Shown here piece after piece: positions 8,315 to 16,751 of a DNA stretch of 52,749 bases. The stretch covers positions 1 through 52,749 of the forward strand of contig CARUOB010000014.1 in NCBI GenBank assembly GCA_949076555.1. The letters run 5' to 3'. The notes beneath the pieces are model-generated. The model had not been told where the DNA came from. It searched no databases and saw only the letters and a program-made list of their open reading frames with translations. The DNA is from an uncultured Lachnospiraceae bacterium (GTDB lineage Bacteria; Bacillota; Clostridia; Lachnospirales; Lachnospiraceae). The first letter of the stretch is position 1; each line of letters begins with the position of its first letter. The position numbers and the translations under genes were made by a program.

Positions 8315-9266
8315 GAAAAAGAACGCAGAGGCATATCAAAAAACCTTTGCCTTTCGTTTTTTCCGCTGGCTGTCCGGCGAAAAAGACCCATATACCGGGA
8401 CGTTGGAGATGCACCCGCAAAAAGAATACCAGCCGGACCGTGAGGCGGCTCTGCGCCACGAAAAGGAACATGATGCCATCATGGACAAGGTCTACGACAC
8501 CGAACACAACCGATGGCTGCATCTTTTTCACCGATTGTATCAGACGACCAGCGTTCTCTTCTGCCTGTTTTTGATCGCCCTTCTTCTGGTGACGGTTTCT
8601 TATCTGCCCGCCAATGGCACTGTGACCCGTCCGGTCAACAACGAGGTCTCGGCGCGTTATATTGAAAAAGGACTGGAGGAAACGGGCGCGGTCAATATCG
8701 TTGCAGGCATGATTTTGGACTATCGGGCCTTTGATACGCTGGGGGAATCGCATGTGCTTTTTGTGGCGACCATCACCGTTTTGATTCTGCTTCGCCTGAA
8801 TAAGACCGAAAAGGACGAGGCGGAAGTAAGTGACCGCCGCTTCGAGCCGAAAAACGACGCAATCTTGCAGGTTGTGGCAACTTTCCTCGTGCCGGTTATC
8901 ATTATCTTCGGCATTTATATTATTTTAAACGGCCACCTCGGCCCCGGTGGCGGCTTTTCCGGCGGCGCGGTCATCGGTGCAGGGCTGGTGCTCTACTTGA
9001 ATGCCTTTGGCTTCCAAAAGACGGAGCGGTTCTTTACGGAAAAAACTTATAAATGGGTATGCTTTTTCTCACTCTCCTTCTATTGTCTGGCAAAAAGCTA
9101 CTCCTTTTACACGGGCGCAAACCATCTCCACAGCGTGATCCCGAAGGGGACACCCGGCGCAATCCTCTCAAGCGGCCTGATTCTGCCCTTAAATATCGCG
9201 GTAGGGCTTGTGGTTGCCTGCACGATTTACGCTTTTTACGCCATGTTCCGAAAAGGAGGATTTTAG
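8307..9266 (+). CDS. MbhE-MnhB (MbhF) fusion antiporter subunit
   Basis: A 319-residue protein. After a hydrophilic, charged N-terminus of about 75 residues comes a membrane segment and an MbhE-type block with TGAVNIVAGMILDYRAFDTL. A canonical MnhB domain follows, with IYIILNGHLGPGGGFSGGAV. In Thermococcus Mbh the two parts are separate genes (MbhE, MbhF) and in Mrp they are the ends of MrpA and MrpB. The start overlaps the previous gene, and the extended N-terminus up to residue 70 has no parallel that I recognise. Confidence 0.88.
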   Translation: MSKKKNAEAYQKTFAFRFFRWLSGEKDPYTGTLEMHPQKEYQPDREAALRHEKEHDAIMDKVYDTEHNRWLHLFHRLYQTTSVLFCLFLIALLLVTVSYLPANGTVTRPVNNEVSARYIEKGLEETGAVNIVAGMILDYRAFDTLGESHVLFVATITVLILLRLNKTEKDEAEVSDRRFEPKNDAILQVVATFLVPVIIIFGIYIILNGHLGPGGGFSGGAVIGAGLVLYLNAFGFQKTERFFTEKTYKWVCFFSLSFYCLAKSYSFYTGANHLHSVIPKGTPGAILSSGLILPLNIAVGLVVACTIYAFYAMFRKGGF

Positions 9267-9267
9267 G

Positions 9268-9642
9268 ATGGGCCCGAATTTATTAGCCAACTACGGAGAA
9301 GCTGTCTCAGCGATTCTCTTCTGTATCGGCTTCACCAATCTGCTTTTGCAGACCAATCTGATCAAGAAAATTATCGGTCTGAATATCATGGACAGCGCGA
9401 TTTACCTCTTTCTGGCGGAAAAAGGCTATATCGCCGGACGGGCTGCGCCCATCGTGGCAGACGGCATCACCAGCACAGAAAGCTACATCAACCCGATTCC
9501 AAGCGGCCTCGTGCTGACGGGTATCGTGGTTTCCGTCTCTGTGACCGCGCTCATGCTGTCCCTGACGATCCGGCTTTATACGCGGTATCACACGCTGGAT
9601 CTGGACGAGATCTCCACGCAGCTTAAAAGGGAGGGAAGGTAA
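9268..9642 (+). CDS. mrpC: Cation/H+ antiporter subunit C (NuoK-like, MnhC/MrpC)
   Basis: A 124-residue NuoK homologue with three helices: LFCIGFTNLLLQTNLIKKII, GLNIMDSAIYLFL and a final helix after DPIP-like NPIPSGLVLTGIVV. AAAGGAGGATTTTAGG ends just before the ATG at 9268, which excludes the longer frame. The loop is longer than in NuoK, as usual in MrpC. It lies 1 base after the MnhB gene and 1 base before the next gene. Confidence 0.92.
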   Translation: MGPNLLANYGEAVSAILFCIGFTNLLLQTNLIKKIIGLNIMDSAIYLFLAEKGYIAGRAAPIVADGITSTESYINPIPSGLVLTGIVVSVSVTALMLSLTIRLYTRYHTLDLDEISTQLKREGR

Positions 9643-9643
9643 T

Positions 9644-11137
9644 ATGGACTTTATTTGCAATTTTCCCTTTTTCTCCATCCTGTTAAGCCTTTTTTCCGGC
9701 ACCGTCTGCTCCGTGCTGTCCGCAAAGGCTGCAAGAATTGTAAACCGTGTGGTCATACTCGCCGTCGGGCTGATGTCGGCCGCGCTGCTTTTCTACCTTC
9801 TCTCCACAGGCGAATCCTTCATTTACTGGATGGGCCACTTCCCCGCGCCCTGGGGCAATGAGATCCGGGCCGGTGTGCTGGAAGCGGGCATGGCGCTCTT
9901 TTTCTGCATCATCATGTATCTATCCATGGCGGGCGGCGCCCACAAACTCCCCAGCGAGGTAGTAGAGAGCAAGCACAACCTGTACTATATCCTTGTAAAC
10001 CTTCTTCTCAGCTCCCTGCTTGCGCTGGTCTATACCAACGATATGTTTACGGCCTATGTCTTTGTGGAGATCAACACCATCTCCGCCTGCGGCCTGATTA
10101 TGATAAGACAGGTGGGACGCACCATCGAGGCCGCCGTCCGCTATATGATTATGAGTCTTTTAGGATCCGGTCTGCTGCTCTTCGGGCTATGCATCATGTA
10201 CGACCTGACGGGGCACCTCCTGATGAGTAATATCAAAGAGTCGGTAGAACTTATCGTGGCAAACGGCGAATACCAGGTTCCCCTGATTGTTTCGGTGGCG
10301 CTGATGTGCACCGGCCTTTGTATTAAGAGCGCGCTGTTCCCTTTTCATGCGTGGCTGCCGGACGCTTACGGATACTCCACGGTGTCTTCCGCGGCGATTC
10401 TTTCCAGTCTGGTGTCAAAGGGCTATATCTTTTTGCTGATTAAAATTATCTACCGCGTGATCGGCTTTTCTGTCTTTAACAGCACAAGAATGATTGATGT
10501 ACTCTTTGTTTTCGGATTGATGGGAATGATTTTCGGCTCCCTTTCCGCCATTAAGGAAAATGACATCCGCAGGATGATCGCCTTCTCCTCCGTGGCGCAG
10601 ATCGGCTATATTTATATGGGTTTCGGCATGGGCACGCAGGCGGGTATGGTGGCAAGCATTTTCCATATTTTGTCCCACGCGGCCACAAAGTCCCTGCTCT
10701 TTATCGCCGCCATCGGCCTTACGGACGTTTCCGGCGGCAGCCGCAAATTCGTCGACCTGACAGGAGCGGCCTACCGCAATAAATGGGCGGGCGCCGCTTT
10801 CACGGTGGGATCGCTGTCCATGGTGGGCATTCCGCTCTTTTCCGGCTTTATCAGCAAGCTCCTCTTCGCGCAGGCTGCCGTGCAAGTGGAAGGCAAAATG
10901 CTGGCGTCGCTGATTGTGCTGGGAATCAGTACGGTCTTAAATGCGGTCTACTTTATGAAAACCGTGATCCGCATTTATACTTCCGAGCCGGAAGCTCCCT
11001 ACGAAGGGATTACCTTCCGGAACATGAGAGCCTATGCGGTGACGCTTGTATGCTTTATCCTGTTAAATATTATTTTGGGTGTCAGCTCCCAGCCGGTTGT
11101 CGATATGATCGGGCAGGGTCTCGCCATGTTTGCATAA
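9644..11137 (+). CDS. Proton-conducting ND-type subunit 1 (MrpD/NuoN-like)
   Basis: A 497-residue polytopic protein of the NuoL/M/N and MrpA/D superfamily. The key charged residues for proton transfer are present: Glu142 in VFVEINTISACG (TM5) and Lys228 in GLCIKSALFPFHAWLPDAY (TM7), plus a Lys in SSLVSKGYIF (TM8). It follows mrpC after 1 base with GGGAGGGAAGG upstream. It is the first of four consecutive ND-type subunits. Confidence 0.9.
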   Translation: MDFICNFPFFSILLSLFSGTVCSVLSAKAARIVNRVVILAVGLMSAALLFYLLSTGESFIYWMGHFPAPWGNEIRAGVLEAGMALFFCIIMYLSMAGGAHKLPSEVVESKHNLYYILVNLLLSSLLALVYTNDMFTAYVFVEINTISACGLIMIRQVGRTIEAAVRYMIMSLLGSGLLLFGLCIMYDLTGHLLMSNIKESVELIVANGEYQVPLIVSVALMCTGLCIKSALFPFHAWLPDAYGYSTVSSAAILSSLVSKGYIFLLIKIIYRVIGFSVFNSTRMIDVLFVFGLMGMIFGSLSAIKENDIRRMIAFSSVAQIGYIYMGFGMGTQAGMVASIFHILSHAATKSLLFIAAIGLTDVSGGSRKFVDLTGAAYRNKWAGAAFTVGSLSMVGIPLFSGFISKLLFAQAAVQVEGKMLASLIVLGISTVLNAVYFMKTVIRIYTSEPEAPYEGITFRNMRAYAVTLVCFILLNIILGVSSQPVVDMIGQGLAMFA

Positions 11138-11180
11138 ATCGTCTGTCGCTTTTTCGAATAATTTACAAGAAGGTGCTGCT

Positions 11181-12668
11181 ATGTATTTGATTCTTTTATC
11201 CATCCTTTTTCCGGCCGCCGCAGGTTTGTTTCTGCTGATCCGTGGTCGGACGCCCCTTTCGGGAGAAAAAGGAAATACCGATAGAAAAACGCTTTTGGCA
11301 TTGACCGGATGCTTTCTTGTCATCACGGCCTCGCTTGTTTTCGCCTCGCTGCTGACTGTAAAAGAGGGCTTTACTCTTTTCTTTCTGACAAAAACCCTGC
11401 CGATTTATTTTCGGATTGACGGTGTGGGCAGACTTTTTTCACTGCTTGCAGTGATCGTCCTGCCCTGCGCGGGCTTTTTTTCCTTCGCGTACATGAAACA
11501 CGAGGAGCGTGAAAGCCGCTACTACGGTTTTTATCTGCTGGTATTCGGTGTGTTGAACGGCCTCTGTTTTGCCGGCAACCTGATTACTTTTTATCTGTTC
11601 TTTGAGCTCTTAACCCTTTCCTCCATGCCCCTTGTCCTGCATAGCGGTTCCAAAGAGGCGGTCATGGCCGGACTGAAATACCTGTTTTATTCTTTGTGCG
11701 GCGCGTACGCGGCACTGTTTGGCATCTATTTCCTCTACCAAAACTGTGACTCGCTGACCTTTACCGCGGACGGTGCGCTCCGCGCCTCCGCCATCACGCA
11801 GCAGGGCGGTTTCCTTCTGCTGACGGCCTTTGTCATGCTTTTGGGATTCGGGGTGAAAGCGGGTATGTTTCCCATGCACGCGTGGCTTCCCACCGCGCAT
11901 CCCGTTGCGCCCGCCCCGGCTTCCGCGGTTCTTTCCGCCGTCATTGTAAAAGCGGGCGTTCTCGCCATCATCCGCGTTCTCGGCATGTTTGGCAGAGATT
12001 TCCTGCGGGGCACGTGGGTGCAGAGCGGATGGATCATCCTGACGCTGATCACGGTATTTATGGGTTCTCTTCTGGCCTACCGGGAGCCTGTGCTGAAAAA
12101 GAGACTGGCCTACTCCACAGTAAGCCAGATCTCCTATATTCTCTTCGGTCTTGCCGTAATGAACGAAACATCCTTTACGGGCGCTCTCTTTCATGTGCTC
12201 GCTCACGGGTTTGTCAAAGCGGCGCTTTTCCTGTGCGCGGGCGCTATTATTTATAAAACTGGTAAAACGCGGGTCGAAGAAATGCGCGGCATCGGCAAGG
12301 AAATGCCCCTCACCATGTGGTGCTTTACGATTGCTTCTCTGGGACTCATCGGCATTCCGCCCACAGGCGGCTTTGTCAGCAAATGGTATCTGGCTCTCGG
12401 CTCCTTAGAGAGCGGTCTGCCTGTTTTTGGCGTGCTTGGTCCGGTGATTCTCCTGCTAAGTGCACTACTCACCGCCGGGTATCTTCTGCCGCTGACGATT
12501 CACGGCTTTTTTCCGGGGGCGGATTATGACTACGGCAGTCTGCAAAAAAAGGAACCGTGTAAGCTGATGACCGTCCCTATTTTCATACTGACATTTTTGT
12601 CGGTTTTGATCGGTTTATTTCCAAATCTTGTCGATGGTATCATTGTTATGGCGGCTGCAGGGAGGTGA
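11181..12668 (+). CDS. Proton-conducting ND-type subunit 2 (MrpD/NuoM-like)
   Basis: A 495-residue ND-family protein. Glu142 (YLFFELLTLSSMP) and Lys226 (GFGVKAGMFPMHAWLPTAHP) are conserved, followed by the family motif HPVAPAPASAVLSAV. I set the start at the ATG at 11181, preceded by AAGAAGGTGCTGCT; an upstream in-frame start would overlap the previous gene. Glu and Lys being intact suggests an active channel. It overlaps no neighbour by coding at this start. Confidence 0.9.
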   Translation: MYLILLSILFPAAAGLFLLIRGRTPLSGEKGNTDRKTLLALTGCFLVITASLVFASLLTVKEGFTLFFLTKTLPIYFRIDGVGRLFSLLAVIVLPCAGFFSFAYMKHEERESRYYGFYLLVFGVLNGLCFAGNLITFYLFFELLTLSSMPLVLHSGSKEAVMAGLKYLFYSLCGAYAALFGIYFLYQNCDSLTFTADGALRASAITQQGGFLLLTAFVMLLGFGVKAGMFPMHAWLPTAHPVAPAPASAVLSAVIVKAGVLAIIRVLGMFGRDFLRGTWVQSGWIILTLITVFMGSLLAYREPVLKKRLAYSTVSQISYILFGLAVMNETSFTGALFHVLAHGFVKAALFLCAGAIIYKTGKTRVEEMRGIGKEMPLTMWCFTIASLGLIGIPPTGGFVSKWYLALGSLESGLPVFGVLGPVILLLSALLTAGYLLPLTIHGFFPGADYDYGSLQKKEPCKLMTVPIFILTFLSVLIGLFPNLVDGIIVMAAAGR

Positions 12669-12672
12669 CACC

Positions 12673-14136
12673 GTGATTGTTTCAGTGATCTTAATTCCTT
12701 TTATAACGGGTATTCTCATTCCCATCATCCCATTCCGGAAAAGATGGCAGAAAGAAGTATTTCTGGAGACGGCGGTGGTGTTAAACAGCACCCTTGTCTG
12801 GTATCTGCTCCTGCACCACTCGGACAGCACCTTCCTTCTGGCGCACTTTACGGGCAATCTGAATATCAGTTTTCGCGTGGACGGCATGAGCATGGTGTTC
12901 GCGGGGCTTGTCTCCGCGCTCTGGCCCTTTGCCACACTTTACGCCTTTGAATACATGACGAAGGAAGAACATGAGAACGTGTTTTTTCTCTTCTATACGC
13001 TGACTTACGGCGTGACACTCGGCATCGCCCTCGCCGCCAATCTGCTTACCATGTATTTCTTTTATGAACTGCTGACGCTGGTCACAGTGCCCCTTGTCAT
13101 GCATACGCTGACAAGAGAGGCGGTTCTGGCGAGCCGCAAGTACCTCTATTATTCGCTGGGCGGCGCGGCTTTCGCCTTCCTCGGCCTGATTATGGTCATT
13201 GTCTACGGCACCACAACGGATTTCATTTTGGGCGGTGTCCTCGATCCGGCAAAAACCGCTGGAAAAACAAATGTCTTATTGCTGATATACGTGATGGCAT
13301 TTATGGGTTTCGGAGTAAAAGCGGCGGTCTGCCCCTTTAACGCATGGCTGCCGCAGGCCGGTGTAGCCCCCACGCCCGTCACCGCGCTGCTCCATGCGGT
13401 GGCCGTGGTGAAATCCGGCGCGTTCGCCATCATAAGGCTGACTTATTACAGTTTCGGCACAGATTTCCTGAAAGGCACATGGGCGCAGTACGCGGTTATG
13501 TCCGTCGTCATGTTTACCATCGTCTACGGCTGCAGCCGGGCAGTAAAGGAGACGCACCTGAAAAGACGGCTGGCCTACTCTACCATCAGTAACCTGTCCT
13601 ACATCCTCTTCGGCGCGGTCATTATGACGCCCCTTGGACTTGTGGGTGCACTGACCCACCTTGTCTTCCACGCGGTTATGAAAATCAGCTCCTTTTTCTG
13701 CGCGGGCGCGGTCATGCACCAGACCGACCGCCATTATGTGCACGAGCTAAACGGACTGGGCTATAAAATGCCCTGTGTATTCGGCATTTTCACCATCTCC
13801 GCTCTGGCGCTTATGGGCGTCCCGGGGCTGGCCGGTTTCGTCAGCAAGTGGAACCTTGCGGGGGCCGCGGCGGAAAGCGGAAATCCGCTGGCGTGGGGCG
13901 GCATTGCCTGTCTGTTGATATCGGCGCTTCTGACAGCAATTTACATGCTGACGATTGTGGTACGGGCGTTCTTCCCCGGAAAGGATTTTGACTACCGCAC
14001 AGTATCCGACATTCGTGATCCCAACTGGAAAATGCTGCTGCCACTGTTTGTATTCACCCTGTTTATCATACTTTTCGGCGTTTATTCCCAGCCGGTTGTG
14101 GACTTTTTTATGAGCGTTGCGACGGGCGCCGTGTAA
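12673..14136 (+). CDS. Proton-conducting ND-type subunit 3 (MrpD-like)
   Basis: A 487-residue ND-family protein. GTG at 12673 is the likely start because GGAGGTG lies 5 bases before it and 4 bases after the previous stop; the ATG at 12628 lies inside the preceding gene. Glu132 (YFFYELLTLVTVP) and Lys216 (GFGVKAAVCPFNAWLPQAG) are present. The AP-rich motif is GVAPTPVTALLHAVAVVKSG, diverged from the HPVAPAPAS form of its two partners, so the three copies are old paralogs rather than a recent duplication. Confidence 0.9.
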   Translation: MIVSVILIPFITGILIPIIPFRKRWQKEVFLETAVVLNSTLVWYLLLHHSDSTFLLAHFTGNLNISFRVDGMSMVFAGLVSALWPFATLYAFEYMTKEEHENVFFLFYTLTYGVTLGIALAANLLTMYFFYELLTLVTVPLVMHTLTREAVLASRKYLYYSLGGAAFAFLGLIMVIVYGTTTDFILGGVLDPAKTAGKTNVLLLIYVMAFMGFGVKAAVCPFNAWLPQAGVAPTPVTALLHAVAVVKSGAFAIIRLTYYSFGTDFLKGTWAQYAVMSVVMFTIVYGCSRAVKETHLKRRLAYSTISNLSYILFGAVIMTPLGLVGALTHLVFHAVMKISSFFCAGAVMHQTDRHYVHELNGLGYKMPCVFGIFTISALALMGVPGLAGFVSKWNLAGAAAESGNPLAWGGIACLLISALLTAIYMLTIVVRAFFPGKDFDYRTVSDIRDPNWKMLLPLFVFTLFIILFGVYSQPVVDFFMSVATGAV

Positions 14137-14258
14137 ACTGCCCGGTACACACATACCACATATTGTGAGATGATTTTTTTGTCAGATGTGCATAAATTTA
14201 TGAGGCGTACGTGGAACGTACGTTGATTAAATTTCATACATTTATTACGGAGGTTATC

Positions 14259-16460
14259 ATGTACAACGATACAAATATGATCATAATGGGTATCATTTTC
14301 CTGCCTATGCTCTCGGCATTTGTAAGCTACGGCATAGGGCGGCGGAGTAAAAACGGACGTGATATGTTTGCGGATATCATGACCGGTATCACGTGCATTC
14401 TCTGCGCCACCCTCGCCCTGCAAATGCTGACAGGCGTAACGGGCGATTCACAACCGGTCATTGAAATCCCCTATGTCTGCGGTATGGGACTGCATTTTAC
14501 TTTGGACGGGTTCCGCGCGCTGTACGGAACCATTGCCGCCTTTATGTGGTTTATGACCACCCTCTTTTCCAAAGAATATTTCGCCCACTACAGAAACAGG
14601 AACCGCTACTATCTGTTTCTGCTTTTGACGCTTGGCGCCACCGAAGGCGTATTTTTCTCCGCGGACTTTTTTACCACCTTTGTTTTCTTTGAGATCATGT
14701 CGTTTACCTCCTATGTGTGGGTAGCGCACGACGAAAAACCGGAGTCCCTGCGAGCTGGCGCGACCTATCTGGCCGTGGCGGTGATCGGCGGGCTGGTGAT
14801 GCTGATGGGTATTTTCCTTCTTTATTACACCACGGGCACATTAAACTTTGAAGAGCTGAGCGGCTGCTATGATAAATATGTACTTACAACCTCCAGCAGG
14901 ATTCCGGAAAAAAGAATCTGGGCTGCGGGACTCTGTCTCTTGTTCGGTTTCGGCGCGAAAGCCGGCGCATTCCCACTGCACATCTGGCTGCCGAAAGCCC
15001 ATCCTGTGGCACCCGCTCCCGCCTCCGCCCTGCTCTCGGGTATCCTGACCAAGGCCGGTATGTACGGCATACTGATTTTGACCGCCCGTATTTTCTTTCA
15101 AAATGCGGCGTGGGGCGGGCTGCTTTTACTTTTAGGCATCTTTACCATGGTCATCGGCGCATTGCTCGCCCTCTTCTCCGTAGACCTGAAACGGACGCTT
15201 GCCTGTTCCTCCGTCTCCCAGATCGGTTTTATTCTCGTGGGCACAGGCATAGCCGGCCTGCTGAGAAAGGAAAATGCCATCGCGCTGCGCGGCAGTCTCC
15301 TTCACATGGTAAACCACTCTCTGATCAAGCTCGTACTGTTTATGGCGGCGGGCGTAGTCTTTATGAATGTGCACAAACTGAATTTGAATGAGATTCGCGG
15401 CTTTGGAAGAAAAAAACCGCTTCTGCACTTTATCTTTCTTATGGGCGCACTGGGTATCAGCGGCGTGCCGCTCTTTAACGGCTACGTCAGCAAGACACTG
15501 CTCCATGAAAGCATTGTGGAATATGTGTTCCTGATCAACGCGGATGTGATTCCCGCCTATTTTAACACCTCGTTTATGCGCGCTGTTGAACAGATTTTCC
15601 TCATAAGCGGTGGTCTCACGGCGGCCTACATGACCAAACTTTATATCTGCCTTTTCGTCGAAAAAAATGCGGATGAGGCCGTACAGAAAAAATACGACGG
15701 GCTGAATGGAAAATACATGAGCCGCACGGGCGCCTTTGCCCTCACGATAAGCGCTGCCCTGCTGCCGCTTATGGGACTTCTACCGGGTATTATTATGGAC
15801 GGCATGGCAGATATGGGACAAGACTTCCTGCAAACCGGAGCCACGGAAAAAGTTTCCTACTTCTCCTCCGGCAACTTAAAGGGCGCCATGATTTCTCTCC
15901 TTTTCGGCGCATTGATCTACGCCGTTTTCGTGCGTTTCGTGCTTATGAAAAAATCGAGCACTGTCGCGCTCGATTCAGAGAATGCTGCGCATTCTCCGTC
16001 CATGGTTTGCGCCGACGCAAGAAAACATTATGTAAATTGTATGCCGATCTGGCTGGATCTGGAGAACCTGATCTACCGTCCTCTGCTGTTAAAAATTCTG
16101 CCTTTTACCTTCGGTATGCTCTGCCGTTTTCTGGACAGTCTGGTCGATACGATTGTCGTCGCACTCAGAAAAACCGTTTACCGGGACGCGAAGCTGCCCC
16201 ACGAGCGGCCCGAGGGCAATGTATTTACCCATCTTGCCGCCTGTACCGCCTCCTTTTTTGAGGCGCTTGGCAATCTGCTCCTGCGCCGGAATCCCCCGAA
16301 AAAGCAGGACTTCGAGCATAAACTGGCGCTGCTGCATGAGGAGTGGAGCGAAAACACCATGATGATAACCAGAAGTATGTCTTTCGGACTTCTGCTTTTC
16401 TGCGTCGGACTGGTTCTTACTGTGGCGTACCTGTTTATCAAGGACGTATTCGGACTTTGA
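14259..16460 (+). CDS. Large ND-type proton channel subunit (NuoL/MrpA-like N-terminal type)
   Basis: A 733-residue protein. Glu145 (FVFFEIMSFTSYVW) and Lys234 (FGFGAKAGAFPLHIWLPKAH) are conserved, with HPVAPAPASALLSG after them. The C-terminus holds an extra stretch: a membrane helix near 545-562, a hydrophilic segment, a possible amphipathic helix (LENLIYRPLLLKILPFTFGM) and a last helix near 705-728, reminiscent of the NuoL lateral arm. GGAGG five bases upstream fixes the ATG at 14259. A palindromic repeat contributes residues about 564-584. The MrpA C-terminal domains (DUF4040, MbhE) are absent here because they are separate genes upstream. Confidence 0.88.
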   Translation: MYNDTNMIIMGIIFLPMLSAFVSYGIGRRSKNGRDMFADIMTGITCILCATLALQMLTGVTGDSQPVIEIPYVCGMGLHFTLDGFRALYGTIAAFMWFMTTLFSKEYFAHYRNRNRYYLFLLLTLGATEGVFFSADFFTTFVFFEIMSFTSYVWVAHDEKPESLRAGATYLAVAVIGGLVMLMGIFLLYYTTGTLNFEELSGCYDKYVLTTSSRIPEKRIWAAGLCLLFGFGAKAGAFPLHIWLPKAHPVAPAPASALLSGILTKAGMYGILILTARIFFQNAAWGGLLLLLGIFTMVIGALLALFSVDLKRTLACSSVSQIGFILVGTGIAGLLRKENAIALRGSLLHMVNHSLIKLVLFMAAGVVFMNVHKLNLNEIRGFGRKKPLLHFIFLMGALGISGVPLFNGYVSKTLLHESIVEYVFLINADVIPAYFNTSFMRAVEQIFLISGGLTAAYMTKLYICLFVEKNADEAVQKKYDGLNGKYMSRTGAFALTISAALLPLMGLLPGIIMDGMADMGQDFLQTGATEKVSYFSSGNLKGAMISLLFGALIYAVFVRFVLMKKSSTVALDSENAAHSPSMVCADARKHYVNCMPIWLDLENLIYRPLLLKILPFTFGMLCRFLDSLVDTIVVALRKTVYRDAKLPHERPEGNVFTHLAACTASFFEALGNLLLRRNPPKKQDFEHKLALLHEEWSENTMMITRSMSFGLLLFCVGLVLTVAYLFIKDVFGL
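15948..16008. repeat. Palindromic repeat inside the coding sequence, copy A
   Basis: A 61-nt unit: six A, a hairpin AATCGAGC / GCTCGATT (15952-15959, 15968-15975), a second hairpin GAGAATGC-TGC-GCATTCTC (15978-15985, 15989-15996) and ATGGTTT. The same unit of identical length lies at 52644-52704. It is in frame with the antiporter subunit and encodes a hydrophilic linker (KKSSTVALDSENAAHSPSMV). Confidence 0.75.
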
Positions 16461-16751
16461 TTGTGAAACTTGAACATACTATATTTTGTGTCCGCTTTCT
16501 GATCAATGTCCGTTTCTCGCCATATGTTGATTTCTGCCATGTATATTCGGTATTCCGTTTATTCTTTTTCTACATCCTCTCTCCACAAAATGCTTTGCAA
16601 TTTGCTTTCATCTATGCTATATCTGTTTTAGCGAAACTTTTATTTACAAATGTATCCTTCATTTCATCCGGAATCCGATTTCTTATTTCCGGTTCCGCAA
16701 TTCCCCGGAGCAGCGCTCCGTCATTCTGATCTGAGAAAGGAAATCACATCT
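16461..16751. other. Intergenic region, no gene seen
   Basis: A 291-base AT-rich stretch between the antiporter operon and the Rpn gene. I see no convincing terminator hairpin after the operon stop and no conserved reading frame; a plus-strand frame crossing the region looks like noise (no ribosome site, low-complexity Phe/Ser/Leu). A promoter for the next gene is probably here but I cannot place it. Confidence 0.4.

Noticed and set aside
10415..13743. Several minus-strand frames opposite the antiporter genes
   Set aside because: Low-complexity His/Gln/Arg/Glu composition typical of antisense frames of membrane proteins.
6791..16460. Complex I or an energy-converting hydrogenase operon
   Set aside because: Only the antiporter-like subunits are present; no NuoB/C/D/H/I or hydrogenase subunits and no metal or iron-sulfur motifs are found.
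16343..16729. A plus-strand frame between the antiporter operon and the Rpn gene
   Set aside because: It overlaps the end of the antiporter gene, has no ribosome site and is Phe/Ser-rich noise in AT-rich DNA.
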